Below, piece by piece: positions 47,501-58,000 of a DNA stretch of 64,000 bases. The notes under the pieces are model-generated. The model was not told the DNA's origin. It was given only the letters and a program-made list of their open reading frames with translations, and made no database searches. A program made the translations under genes and the position numbers. Each line of letters begins with the position of its first letter. Position 1 is the first letter of the stretch. The DNA lies in the NCBI RefSeq assembly GCF_040954645.1, contig NC_092808.1, positions 16,607,883 to 16,671,882 of the forward strand, given 5' to 3'. Origin of the DNA: Diabrotica undecimpunctata. Taxonomy: Eukaryota > Arthropoda > Insecta > Coleoptera > Chrysomelidae.

Positions 47501-47797
47501 TCGGGAAAGGAAAAATCGTAAGATACATAAAAGCCAATAGATTAAGATGGGCAGGCCACGTGGTACGGAGTGATGACGACAGACTGATTAGCAATGTGTT
47601 TTGGGAAAGACCAGATAGTAGAAGATCGACAGGAAGGCCTAGAAAAAGGTGGAAAGACGCAATCAGGGAAGACCTGGAGAAGATGGAAGTAAGGCCATGG
47701 GAAATAATAACACAGGATCGGAATCAATGGAAGGCAATAGTAAACGCGGCAAAAACTCACGAAGAGTTGTAAAAGCCAATGATGATGATGATCTGAA
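44588..47797 (+). mobile_element. Nearly full-length RTE-type LINE (about 3.2 kb)
   Basis: An untranslated lead precedes an APE endonuclease (LLGTWNVLSW, AIQEVRWTGSG, SIFSVYAPTEE, ILGDLNAKIG; then after a frameshift RNQIDHVLIDGRHSS and DSDTDHF) and an RT (CGNYRGISLIGTTYKI, IFIDFKQAYDSI, STGLRQGDPLS, ILAFADDVDAVAQ) and the C-terminal segment (RPAVTYGSETWTLR, RLRWAGHVVRSDD, GRPRKRWKDAIREDL). Breaks: near 45310, near 45990, a stop at 46254 and a one-base loss near 46873 where DPLSPLLFN is expected. Catalytic FADD is intact. The 3' end is an ATG trinucleotide repeat at 47780..47795, typical of RTE. It is the best-preserved LINE of the window. Confidence 0.92.
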
Positions 47798-47819
47798 AAT
47801 GATCCAATATTATTAATTT

Positions 47820-48870
47820 TAGACTACCATTCCACATTCCAGTCACATCTCATTTAAATTATATGAAATTTGCAAAAAGAAACATTATAATGTCCTTATC
47901 CCCGCGTATATCACACCGGATTCAGCCAATGGATGTTTCCATTTATGGTCCATTCAAAGCAGCATTTCAAAAAGTTACTAAATCGACAATTACTAAATCT
48001 GAAGCAGGATTTGCTGTTACAGGAATTTATCCTTTTAATCCAGGCGTCTTCGAATATGAAGACTTTTTGCAGGCAGATATATAACAGCTCTATAGCGACC
48101 GACAACGAAGAAATGCGAGGAAAGTAAAATAACTAGATTCCCAAATCATCACATTTCATGTTTTCCCAAATCCTGTACAATTCATGGCGCAAACAGCTGA
48201 TTCACCCTCTCTATTAAGTCAAGATCAAGAACTTATTATGACACCCACTAGAATTTTGCAAGAACATAACTTTGAACACAATAATAAGTCATCTAATTCA
48301 AGTGTACAAAATGTCACTGCCAAAGATTTGCTTCCGATTCCAAGAAATAATCCAGTGAAGACAAAGCCACGCGTTTCGCGAAAACAACATGTAATAATAA
48401 TAACAAGCACCCCAAACAAGGAAGTGTTAATGCAAAAAGACAAAAAGAAAATTATAGCCAATAAGAATGTGGCTAGAAGCTTCAACAAACATGACAAAGA
48501 AAAGAAAATCTAAGGATGCAGGTAAACAGAACGGAAAAATGTGGTTAGCACTACAACAGAACTTACAAAGAAAAAGATTTATGGCTAAGGTATACAGACG
48601 GTAAAAAGGAAAGTACTGCAAGACTGCCAAACTTACGGTAAGATGATGACACAGATCTTGACGAAGAACTGGAAAATAAATGTGCTATTTGTGATGCTTA
48701 TGGACGAGACAAAAAAAAACTATGGTACCGATGCGTGTTATGTGGTCTATGGGTCCATGCTGAATGCTCGGGTTATTATTACGAGTCTGTCCAAGACTAT
48801 AGTTGTGATTACCTAAGTGATGAACGGTTTTGTGTCACCATGAAGTCTAATACCGGTCAATATACGTTTT
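47820..48870 (+). mobile_element. pogo/Tigger-like transposase remnant with C-terminal zinc-finger-like tail
   Basis: 47863..48084 encodes SLSPRISHRIQPMDVSIYGP, FKAAFQKV, then SEAGFAVTGIYPFNPGVFEY, the end of a DDE_1 (pogo/Jerky) transposase (normally PHTSHRLQPLDV-GPFK and GIYPF). After a linker frame (48184..48513), across frameshifts comes NKCAICDAYG, LWYRCVLCGLWVHAECSGYY, a PHD-like Cys/His tail found on some insect pogo-type proteins. N-terminal HTH and the acidic catalytic residues are missing. Confidence 0.78.
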
Positions 48871-49065
48871 TTTTTTATTGATAAATTATAGCAAATGTTA
48901 ATTTCTTTTGATCTCAGTTCTTGTCACACCGTTAGTAGAATACATCATGTTACTTTTGCAATGTATTTAAAGGATAAATATTGATAATTACATTTTTTAC
49001 TAATATGCTAAGGTGACTGACAATAGCAACTTTTACCCTAACCGTATATTGTTTAGTGCTCTTAA

Positions 49066-51555
49066 TTTGAATCCTTACTTTCTTGCGTATTCAAAACCCT
49101 AGAAAGACTTATAAAATTTAGATTAGATTGGTGGATACAAAAAGAGAATTTACTACCAGTACACCAGTTTGGCTACAAAAGAGGTTTGGGAACTCTAGAC
49201 GCTTTAACAACACTTGTTGTAGATATACAGAATAACTTAACTAGGAATAACTATTTAACAGCCCTATTCTTGGATATTGAAGGAGCATATGAATCAGTTT
49301 GTTTGTCAACCTTGAAATTCAAAATGGTAAATTTCTTTCATTTGCCAATTGCTTTCGTGAACACAATTATCGGTTTCTATACAGACAGGATAATCTACGT
49401 CAGAGACCATAATAACAAACTAATAGGACCTCGACACAACTATCACGGCATACCACAAGGTTCGGTATTATCGCCAATTTTATTTAATATGTACACCTCT
49501 GACATACATAATATGCAAATAAACAACATTCCATTTAAAATAATACAATATGCAGATGAGTTTTGTGTCTATACAGAAAGTAAAAAATATGAAAACGGTA
49601 TGCAAGACCTAAGCAGAGTATGGAGTTCTCTTTTCCCATGGTACTTAGAGAACGGCTTAAATTTATCAATTGCCAAATCAGCAGTATCTGTCTTTACAAG
49701 ACACAACCTTTCTCTAAATCAAAATATACTTCTTGATAATCAATCTTTTACATTCAAAAACCATGTCAAATACCTGGGCCTTATACTGGATAAAAAATTG
49801 ACTTGGAAACAACACATACAATATAATATGCTGGATAGATGCAATAAAGGTATTAATTTTCTTAGAATGACAACTAAAGTGTGGTGGGGTTGCGATGTTG
49901 AAACATCCTTATTGTTTTACAGAGCTTACATACGATCCATTATAGATTATGGTTCTACTCTTTATGGTTCCGCGTCTAGAAATCTTCTAAGAAAAATTGA
50001 CATTTTTCAAAATTCTGCCTTAAGGGTCTGTTTAGGTGCCATGAGATCTACCCCTATAGAACCACTACATGTTGAAGCTTATGAACCTCCTCTTGAAATT
50101 AGAAGAAATTTATTAAGCGAAAAATGGGTACTCAAAGCCCACTCAACAAATCTCAAATTATTTTCCAGTATATGTCAACTTAACGAATCAGACCTAACTC
50201 ACAAATATTGGATTAAAAAGCCATCTCCACCTTTGTGCACTGCTTTACAGAACAATTCTATTTTTTCAAAGAATTTGGCCAAAGTGGACAAAAATTTAGA
50301 CTTCTTTGCTTTCTTCCATAAAACTGAAGTTATAATACCCACATATAGTGACAACATCAAATTGAGTAACAATATTCTGAGATCTGTTTTGAACTGTTAT
50401 AGTGATGCCACAGTTATATACACGGACGCATCTAAATCAATAGAAGGGACTGGCTGTGCCTATTTTCTACCCTCAGGAGGTTCTGAATTTAAGTACAAAC
50501 TTTCCAATGAGTTCTCAATTTTCTCGGCTGAATCATTGGCCATACTCGAAGCTTTAAAATATGTTAAAAACTCTTATATTAAAAAATCGTTAATTCTTTC
50601 AGATTGTCTTTCAGTTTTACAGAACATAAAAAATACTTGTTTGCCCAAAACATTTAGTAATCCTTATATTTTTTTAATAAAGGATCAATTAAAGCACTTA
50701 GCAGACTCTGGCTTTAATATAAAATTTATTTGGGTTAAGGCACATATTGGACTCAAAGATAATGAATATGTAGATTACTTAGCTAAAACCAGTATAATAT
50801 CAGGCACTTTATTGTCATATTCTTTATGTGTATCAGATGCCATCACGATTTTTAAAAAAAATCAGCTATCGACATGGAAAGATCAATGGAATCTTTACTG
50901 CTTTACAAACTCAACAAGATACACCACTTTACAACCAGTTATTCCACAAACTACTTGGTTTAAGAATTTTAAATCTCCACGTAAATATATAACTACCATA
51001 AATAGACTACGCTTTGGATATGCTTGTTATCCAAGTCATTTATATAAAATAAATGTGATTGAAGATGATAATTGCAAACATTGCGGAAAACTATTTTTTG
51101 AATGTCCTAAGTTTCAACAGCATTCAAACTCTCTCTACAAAAATTAATTGAATTTAATATGTATGCACCATTCAATATCCAGTCGCTACTGGCTACAGGC
51201 TCACAACAAGTATATAATATCATTATAGATTTCTTGTCAGACACATGCACAGTTCTATAGAATTTGTACGCGAGAATGGAATTTTTCATGATCGTGTGGA
51301 AATTTAGATTTGTATCCTTTGTTTACCCTAAATGTTATAACACCTTATCCGTGGTCCAGTTTTGTTTGTCTACTAAGAATGTCTTGATGGGCCCCTAGAC
51401 GAGAGGCAAGTGACCCTGTAAGTTTCCTTGTCGTATATTCTTCTATTAATTATCCGTTAGTGTTCGATTAGGGATAGAGTTGTGTATTTGTCTGATTGGA
51501 AAATCTATTGCAACTGGCTGAATGACTAATGTCTATGCCATTAAAAAAAAAAATA
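49066..51555 (+). mobile_element. LINE (I/LOA/R1-like, RT + RNase H), 5'-truncated, with poly(A) tail
   Basis: Open frame from 49066 (TLERLIKFRLDWWIQKENLL, PVHQFGYKRG) to the stop at 51147, then a frameshift past which the final coding piece (IEFNMYAPFNIQSLLATG) and a 3' UTR continue to an A-rich tail at 51542..51553. The tail ends about 370 bp upstream of the acetyltransferase start site. Confidence 0.88.
49186..51147 (+). CDS. LINE ORF2 remnant: reverse transcriptase + RNase H, 653 codons without a stop
   Basis: RT motifs in order: LFLDIEGAYES (A), YHGIPQGSVLSPILFNMYTS (B), QYADEFCVYTE (C; YADD has become YADE), NGLNLSIAKSA (D), KYLGLILDKKLTW (E). The RNase H domain follows: IYTDASKSIEGTGCAYF, FSAESLAILEAL, LILSDCLSVLQ, WVKAHIGLKDNEYVDYLAK, with its acidic residues in place. 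Terminal Cys/His remnant CKHCGK, then FFECPKF. TTG at 49186 is not a real start; the frame is open from 49066. A recent insertion losing one catalytic residue is the simplest view. Confidence 0.85.
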   Translation: MGTLDALTTLVVDIQNNLTRNNYLTALFLDIEGAYESVCLSTLKFKMVNFFHLPIAFVNTIIGFYTDRIIYVRDHNNKLIGPRHNYHGIPQGSVLSPILFNMYTSDIHNMQINNIPFKIIQYADEFCVYTESKKYENGMQDLSRVWSSLFPWYLENGLNLSIAKSAVSVFTRHNLSLNQNILLDNQSFTFKNHVKYLGLILDKKLTWKQHIQYNMLDRCNKGINFLRMTTKVWWGCDVETSLLFYRAYIRSIIDYGSTLYGSASRNLLRKIDIFQNSALRVCLGAMRSTPIEPLHVEAYEPPLEIRRNLLSEKWVLKAHSTNLKLFSSICQLNESDLTHKYWIKKPSPPLCTALQNNSIFSKNLAKVDKNLDFFAFFHKTEVIIPTYSDNIKLSNNILRSVLNCYSDATVIYTDASKSIEGTGCAYFLPSGGSEFKYKLSNEFSIFSAESLAILEALKYVKNSYIKKSLILSDCLSVLQNIKNTCLPKTFSNPYIFLIKDQLKHLADSGFNIKFIWVKAHIGLKDNEYVDYLAKTSIISGTLLSYSLCVSDAITIFKKNQLSTWKDQWNLYCFTNSTRYTTLQPVIPQTTWFKNFKSPRKYITTINRLRFGYACYPSHLYKINVIEDDNCKHCGKLFFECPKFQQHSNSLYKN

Positions 51556-51891
51556 ATAATTTGAAGATGAATAACAGAACACTTGTAACCTGAGAAGTAT
51601 TGCAATATTTAAAACTTTAGGTTTTAAACGTTTAGGTTCCCAGACGACTATTACTTTTATCTAAAAATCATTATTTCACATCAACACACCATGAGATAGT
51701 CATTTCTCAGGTGTTCCATAATGAGAGGATATAATTGTTTTACATAATTGATCAATACAATAAAATATCCTTAAAACATTTCAATATCCGATATTATAAT
51801 AATTTCCCAAGTGCACAAAAAATACTTATCTAAACATTAGTAACGCTGATAAGAAAATACAAACACGGTAATTCGAAAATTTGCAAATATG

Positions 51892-51899
51892 TATATATA
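51892..51899 (+). promoter_or_regulatory. TATA box of the acetyltransferase gene
   Basis: TATATATA lies about 30 bp upstream of TTCAGAG (51921..51927), an insect-like initiator, and 130 bp before the ATG at 52022. The spacing is canonical. Transcription start inferred near 51924. Confidence 0.65.
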
Positions 51900-52021
51900 G
51901 ACTGTCTAGTGGTACAAACCTTCAGAGCTACATTCAACTCTTTCCTGACCTTCACCGGTAGATATTGACCTATTTGAAATTTTCTGTTTATAACTTAACG
52001 GTTATTTACTAACTCAAAAAT

Positions 52022-52058
52022 ATGGTGCAGAAAAAAGTCTGGGCAGCGAGCAACGATG
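52022..52058 (+). CDS. Acetyltransferase exon 1
   Basis: 37 nt: ATG and 12 codons (MVQKKVWAASND) plus the first base of Gly13; donor GTGAGT at 52059. Supported by promoter position and by in-frame joining to exon 2. Confidence 0.85.
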
Positions 52059-55000
52059 GTGAGTCCCAACATTTATTTTTGTTTAATTTTTTTTTTAGTT
52101 GGATGAATGAAAATTTTATTTATTTACTTATTTATTATTTTATATCATAAACTAATACAAACATTAGTTATCCTAGTATATTTTTCATGATTTATTTGTT
52201 ATTAATTATTTGTTTTTTTTTTGTAAATTATTTAGATATGTTTGAATGTGTGACTTGTATCGTACATTATTTTTCATTTTTTTCTTTCTATGTCATCCCA
52301 TCATATGATGATGATATTAAGCAAATCATTGGCCCAATGTAGCAGAGGCAAATAGAGAACAGAGACAAAATAGATTATGAGTTGTAGATATAGATAGATA
52401 CCATACTTCTATTTTCTTCTTTCATTGTTTCCTTTGGCGTTTTACTCAGACCCATTCGGATTCATTTTACACACATTTCATGATGTTGAAGTTGTCTCTC
52501 TTCTACATATTATATGCCGACACGATTTATTTATTCTGAATAATCCACACTATATTTTAATTTTACATTATTTTGTCAAATTTGTTACTTATTACAGGAG
52601 AACATTGATCCAGATTTAAGCCATCAGGCTCCCACTCCCTCTTAGCGAAAATTCATTTATCCCAAAAAACCTGTGCTATCAAAAGGATTGAGCTATGAGT
52701 GCCCCTTTTTTCATTTCTATTTTTTCTTTTCCTTCTTCTTTAAGTGTCGTCTCCCGATCGGAGGTTGGATATCATCATCACTATCTTTACTCTATCTACT
52801 GCTGCTCTGAAGAGTTCTATAGAACTGCTTTAAACCAATCCCTTAAATTTTTCAACCATGTCACTCTCCTTCTTCCTATACTCCTTCCTCCTCTTATTTT
52901 TCCCTGTATTATCAGCCTTAGCAGTTCATATCGCTGTCCCCTCATTACGTGTCCCAGATATTGCAACTTTCTTATTTTTATTGTGTTTATTATTTCGCAT
53001 TCTTTGCCCATTTCTCGCAATACTTCCGTGTTAGTTTTCTTCTGTGTCCATGCTATTCTAAGCATCCTCCTGTAACACCACGTTTCAAAGGACTGTAACT
53101 TATTTATGTAATCTTGCTTTAATGTCCAGCTTTCAAGTCCATATTGCAGTATCGAAAACACGTAGCATCTCAGTGTTCTTACTCTCAGTTCTAATCTAAG
53201 GTCTTTGTTGCAGAGAATTGTTTTCATTTTTACTAACGCATTTCTTGCTATTTCTATCCTGGCTCTTATTTCGGTTGTTTGATCATTATTGTCTGAAATC
53301 CAGGTTCCTAGGTATGTATTTGTATTTATCAACCCTTTTTATTGGTACATTTCCCAAATGTATGTTTGTTGATATATTTGTTTTCTTTGTTATTATCATG
53401 TAATTGGTCTTTTTTATATTCATTTTTAGTCTATATTTTTCACAGAAACTGTTTATTTTGTCTATCAGTAATTGGAGTTGTTCAGCAGAGCTTGCCATAA
53501 TCACGGTGTCATTTGCATATATTATGTTGTTAATAGATCTTCCGTTAATTATTATTCCTTTACTTTGAGATAGTAATGCTTCTTCAAAAATGGCTTCACT
53601 ATATACATTAAATAGTAATGGGGACGTAATACATCCCTGCCTAACTCCTCTCCTGATTTCAATTTCTGGACTGGGTTCGTTATTTATTACGATTTGTGCT
53701 CTTTGATTCCAGTAGAGGTTTGTTATTATTCGTAAGTCCCTATGGTCTATGTTTTTGTCTTTAGAATTTGGACTAATTTTTCATGTTTTACTTTGTCAAA
53801 TGCCTTTTCAAAATCAACGTAACAAACATGCACATCAACATTCATATCCATGCATCTTTGAGCTAACACATTAAAAGCAAATAACACTTCTCTGGTTTCT
53901 AGTCCGTTTCTGAACCCAAACTGACTATCATCTATTCCTTCTTCCAGTTTTTCATTTATACGACCATGTATTATTTTTAGGAATAATTTGAGAATGTGAC
54001 TTATTAGTGATACCTATTGTTCTGTATTCACTGCAATATTTAGCGTTTGCATTTTTAGGGATAGCACAAAAGGTGGAGGGTAACCATTGTTTCGGTATGT
54101 GTTCTGTTTTGTATATTGAGTTAAGTAAGTCTACTATAATATCTACTATAATATTAATTGTGAGTTAATTCTTTAATTTTTTTATGTGTTAAAACTATCA
54201 TGTCTTTTCTGGTATTCTTCTATTTCTGCGCATTGTTCTTTTAACCATTGTTCTTTCGCTTTCTTAATTCTGTATTTTATTTGTTTATCCACTTTTTTGT
54301 ACATCTGATTATCTTTGTTGTTATATTGACGTCTTTCTTCCATTAAATCTAAAATTTCTTCTGTCATCTATTGCTTTTTTCTATATCTGGTTGGTATTAG
54401 AATTTCTTTTTGACTTTCTATTTCTATCTTTATTAATAACCGTTTTTTATCCGTCTCAGTATTTTGCAGAGTTTGTTCTTTAACATTCATTAATCCGTTA
54501 TTAATTTCATCTGCCAGGCGTTGCCTTATGTGTGAGTTCCTTAGTTTACTTGTATCGATTTTTGCATTTGTTGTTCTTCGTTTTATTATTTTCATTTTGA
54601 ACCTAATTTTGGTCACTACTGGGTTGTGATCTGACCCTATATCGGCACTTGGATAGGTTTTTGCGGATATAATTGCGTTCCTGTATCTTTGTCTAACTAA
54701 TACATTGTCTATTTGGTTTCTTACAATTCTCTCTTCTTGATCTGCTGGTGACTTCCAGGTATATAGTCTTCTTTTTGGCATTTTGAATAATGTATTAGCT
54801 ATAACAAAATTATTGTTTTGGCAAAATTCGATAAGCTTGTCACCTCTTTCGTTTCTGTTGCCCAGACCATATCCTCCTGTACATTCTTCTACTTTTTCTT
54901 TTCCGCTGCATCTTTTATCTCCGTTTATATCAATATCTTTAGTAGATACCTTTTCCTGTTTCCCCTTTTCTAAATGACCTAATTATTTTATTCTCGTTAC

Positions 55001-58000
55001 TTTCATTTATTTATTCAAACTCCTTCTTTTTATTTTAGTGTAATAGTGTGAACTTTTGATCGCGAGTGAGCATATCTTTTTAACTGAAATATTTAGGTTC
55101 TTTGTTATTTTTTCTGCGATCTGATTTATTTCCATTTGCTCTAGTTTTTCTGTTGGGCTAAGTCTTGTATGAAGATAGCTCTTAATAGTGTTAAATAATT
55201 CGCGAACAGAATTTGCTCTATTTAATACTGATTAGTTGGTCTGCATAGCTCATTATTTTCTTTTCTCTTAATTTTGTTTGCAACGCTTATGTGGTTTGCT
55301 CTTATTTTAAAATGCCACAAGAAAATAGCTTCAGAACAATATTCGATCTTCCTATGCAACACGATAGTGGATTTTTATAAAAATATATAAATTAACAAAA
55401 CGGCAAATGCTATATGTTTTCATCGTATCTATTGTTCTAATTTTATTTAATTTAATAGGTGCAATTGAGTACATTTCATTGACATCAGAATATCTCGAGG
55501 ACGCCTTGGATGTCCTGCGGCAAAGCTTTTATCGTTATGAAGCGGGATGTTTTGCAGTAGGTTTGTCGGAAGACCTCGAAGCTATGGCTGAAATGGATAG
55601 CTACATGATTGATGTAGCTAAAGGAGGGATTTCCGTAGTAGCTGTAGAGAAAGCAACTAATATTGTTTGTGGCGTTGCTTTCAACAAAATTCAGGTATGA
55701 TACTATATAATCTGAAATTAACAATATTTATTATTTGCGAATAAGTGAAAAAAAGACAAAAAACATTTAACTATTTTTATTAGGAATAAGCCACAATTTT
55801 ACTTTTACTAAAATACTTTACTATTTTAAACTTTTTACTAAGTTTCTTCTTCTTCTTCTTTTTCTTCCTTTTTATAAGCAATTCTACCTGTTCATTGGCG
55901 GATTAATTAACTTTTGCGCGGTCGTCCGATACTTCTTCTGCCGATTGGAGACTTATCTCTTGCTATTTTGACGACACAGTTCTCCTCCATTCTGCTTATG
56001 TGGTTATTCCATTCTTTTTTCTATTTTGTGTCCATTCATTTATACGCTGTACGTTAGATTTTCTTCTAATGTCTTCACTTCTCTTTCGATCTCTTAGCGT
56101 GTTTCCTGTAATTCTTCTCAGTACTCTCAACTCTGCCGTTTCCAGTAGCCTTTGCGTTGTGGCTATGTAGGATCTTGTTTCTGATGCATATGTCATTATT
56201 GGTCTTACATTGGCTTTATAAATTCTTGACTTCATCTCGTTGTTAATGTGTATGTTTCCTCATATAATGTTATTAAGGCATCCTGCCAGTCTATTTGCTT
56301 TTTGTACTTGATCTCTCACTTCTTTGTCCAGGTCTCCATAGCTAGACAATGTAATTCCCAGGTATTTTATTTCCATTACTTGTTCAATACCGATGCCATT
56401 AATTTCTATTTTACATCTGGTTGGTTCTTTGCCGACTACTATTGTTTTACTTTTCTGAGATGAGATTGTCATATTTTTGCTCTTGTTAAATCTGTGGACC
56501 AGTCTTTGCAGGCTATCTTCATCTTGGGCTATCAATATTGCGTCGTCTGCGTAACAGAGTATTTTTATTTCTTTGTTTCCCATTCTCTATTCTCTTTCTT
56601 TGTTAACGCTTTTGATGATTTCATCCATGCTCAAATTGAAGAGCATGGGGCTCAATGAATCCCCTTGTCTTATTCCGCTGCCTATTTCTATAGGTTCTGT
56701 AAGTTGTCCATCTATTCTGACTTCCATTTTGTTGCTTGGTAGATGTTTTCGATAGTTTATATAATATTTAGGGGAACTTCTCTATTAAACAGAAGATGGA
56801 TTAGATTTTCGAGTCTTACTCTGTCAAACGCTTTCTTTAGGTCACACAGAAATGCTGATCTATTATACTCTAGTGATTTCTCAGTAATTTGCTTTATAAC
56901 GAATATTGCATCTGTGCACGATCTTCCACTACAAAAACCCTGTTGTTCATCTGCTAAACTTATCCTCAGATTTATTAGCACTTGTAAAATTTTAGTTGTA
57001 AGTTTTAGAGTAGTATTTAACAAGTTTATATCTCTTTAGTTTTCTGGCTGTTTTTTTATCTTCTTTTTTGAATAGTAGAATTAGTTTGCTCGTTCTCCAT
57101 TCCTCCGGTATTTTATTGTGTTTTATAATTTTATTAATTAATATTTTTAATTGTTCTGTCATTGCTGTTCCACAATATTTCAATAATTCGTTTGGTATTC
57201 CGTCTCTACCTGCTGCTTTTCTGTTCTTCAGATTTTCAAGTATTTTTCGAACTTCCTGTACATTTATATTAAGTTGTTCATTTTTGTTTCCGGTTCTAGC
57301 GTCGTTTGTTCTTCCTCTGCATAGAGCTTTTTTAGGTGCCCCAATCCACGTATCCTTTTCTATGTGTTCTATTAGTTACTTTACCTCTGTTCTTTGACCG
57401 CTTATGAAGCGCCATATTTCCTTTTGCAGGCCGTTGGAAAGTTTCGAACGTAGATTTAAGGTTTGAATCGATTTGTAAATGCCCCTTTGTCCGCTTCTTG
57501 TCGATCGACGATGATAGGTATAATAAAAGGTTGAAGTTGTGGGGTAAAAGTGTTGATTTATTGACAGCTACTAGTAATTACACAATATATGATGTTCGTT
57601 AGGTAACTACTTATGATTGACTGTACTCAAATGAGCTCAAATCCCCAATTTATAATCTCACAAATATTTCATACCTAAGCACAGATGTTATTGCTTCTAT
57701 GATACTAACCAACTTTAAACTATTAGCTTACATTACAATTTAATCTAGACCATCATTGCAACACTTAGGAAGTTCAATTAGAAACTATATTATTCGGCAA
57801 TTTATTTAGTTGTAGGTAAATGAACTAATTATTAAAATATTATACGATATGGTTTTACAATGTCACTTATACACGGTGAAACTATAATAGATTAAGAAGT
57901 TAAGAATAATGTGAAATTACAAATTAAGGGGTTAATTTGTGATTGAACACCGTAAAAATCATGTTCCATCTCTTTCGAAAAGCGTTCCCAGTGATCATTT

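Noticed and set aside
43350..47797. One continuous LINE from 43.35 to 47.8 kb
   Set aside because: RT sequence at 44.3-44.55 kb comes before a second endonuclease at 44.8 kb, and the families differ; two elements in tandem.
48640..48830. PHD-like Cys/His block as a host chromatin gene
   Set aside because: It follows a pogo-type transposase end on the same strand and is frameshifted; it is element-borne.
55407..55458. Upstream ATG at 55407 as the acetyltransferase start
   Set aside because: The segment is AT-rich intron ending in TTTAATAG; exon 1 at 52022 with its promoter joins in frame at 55459.
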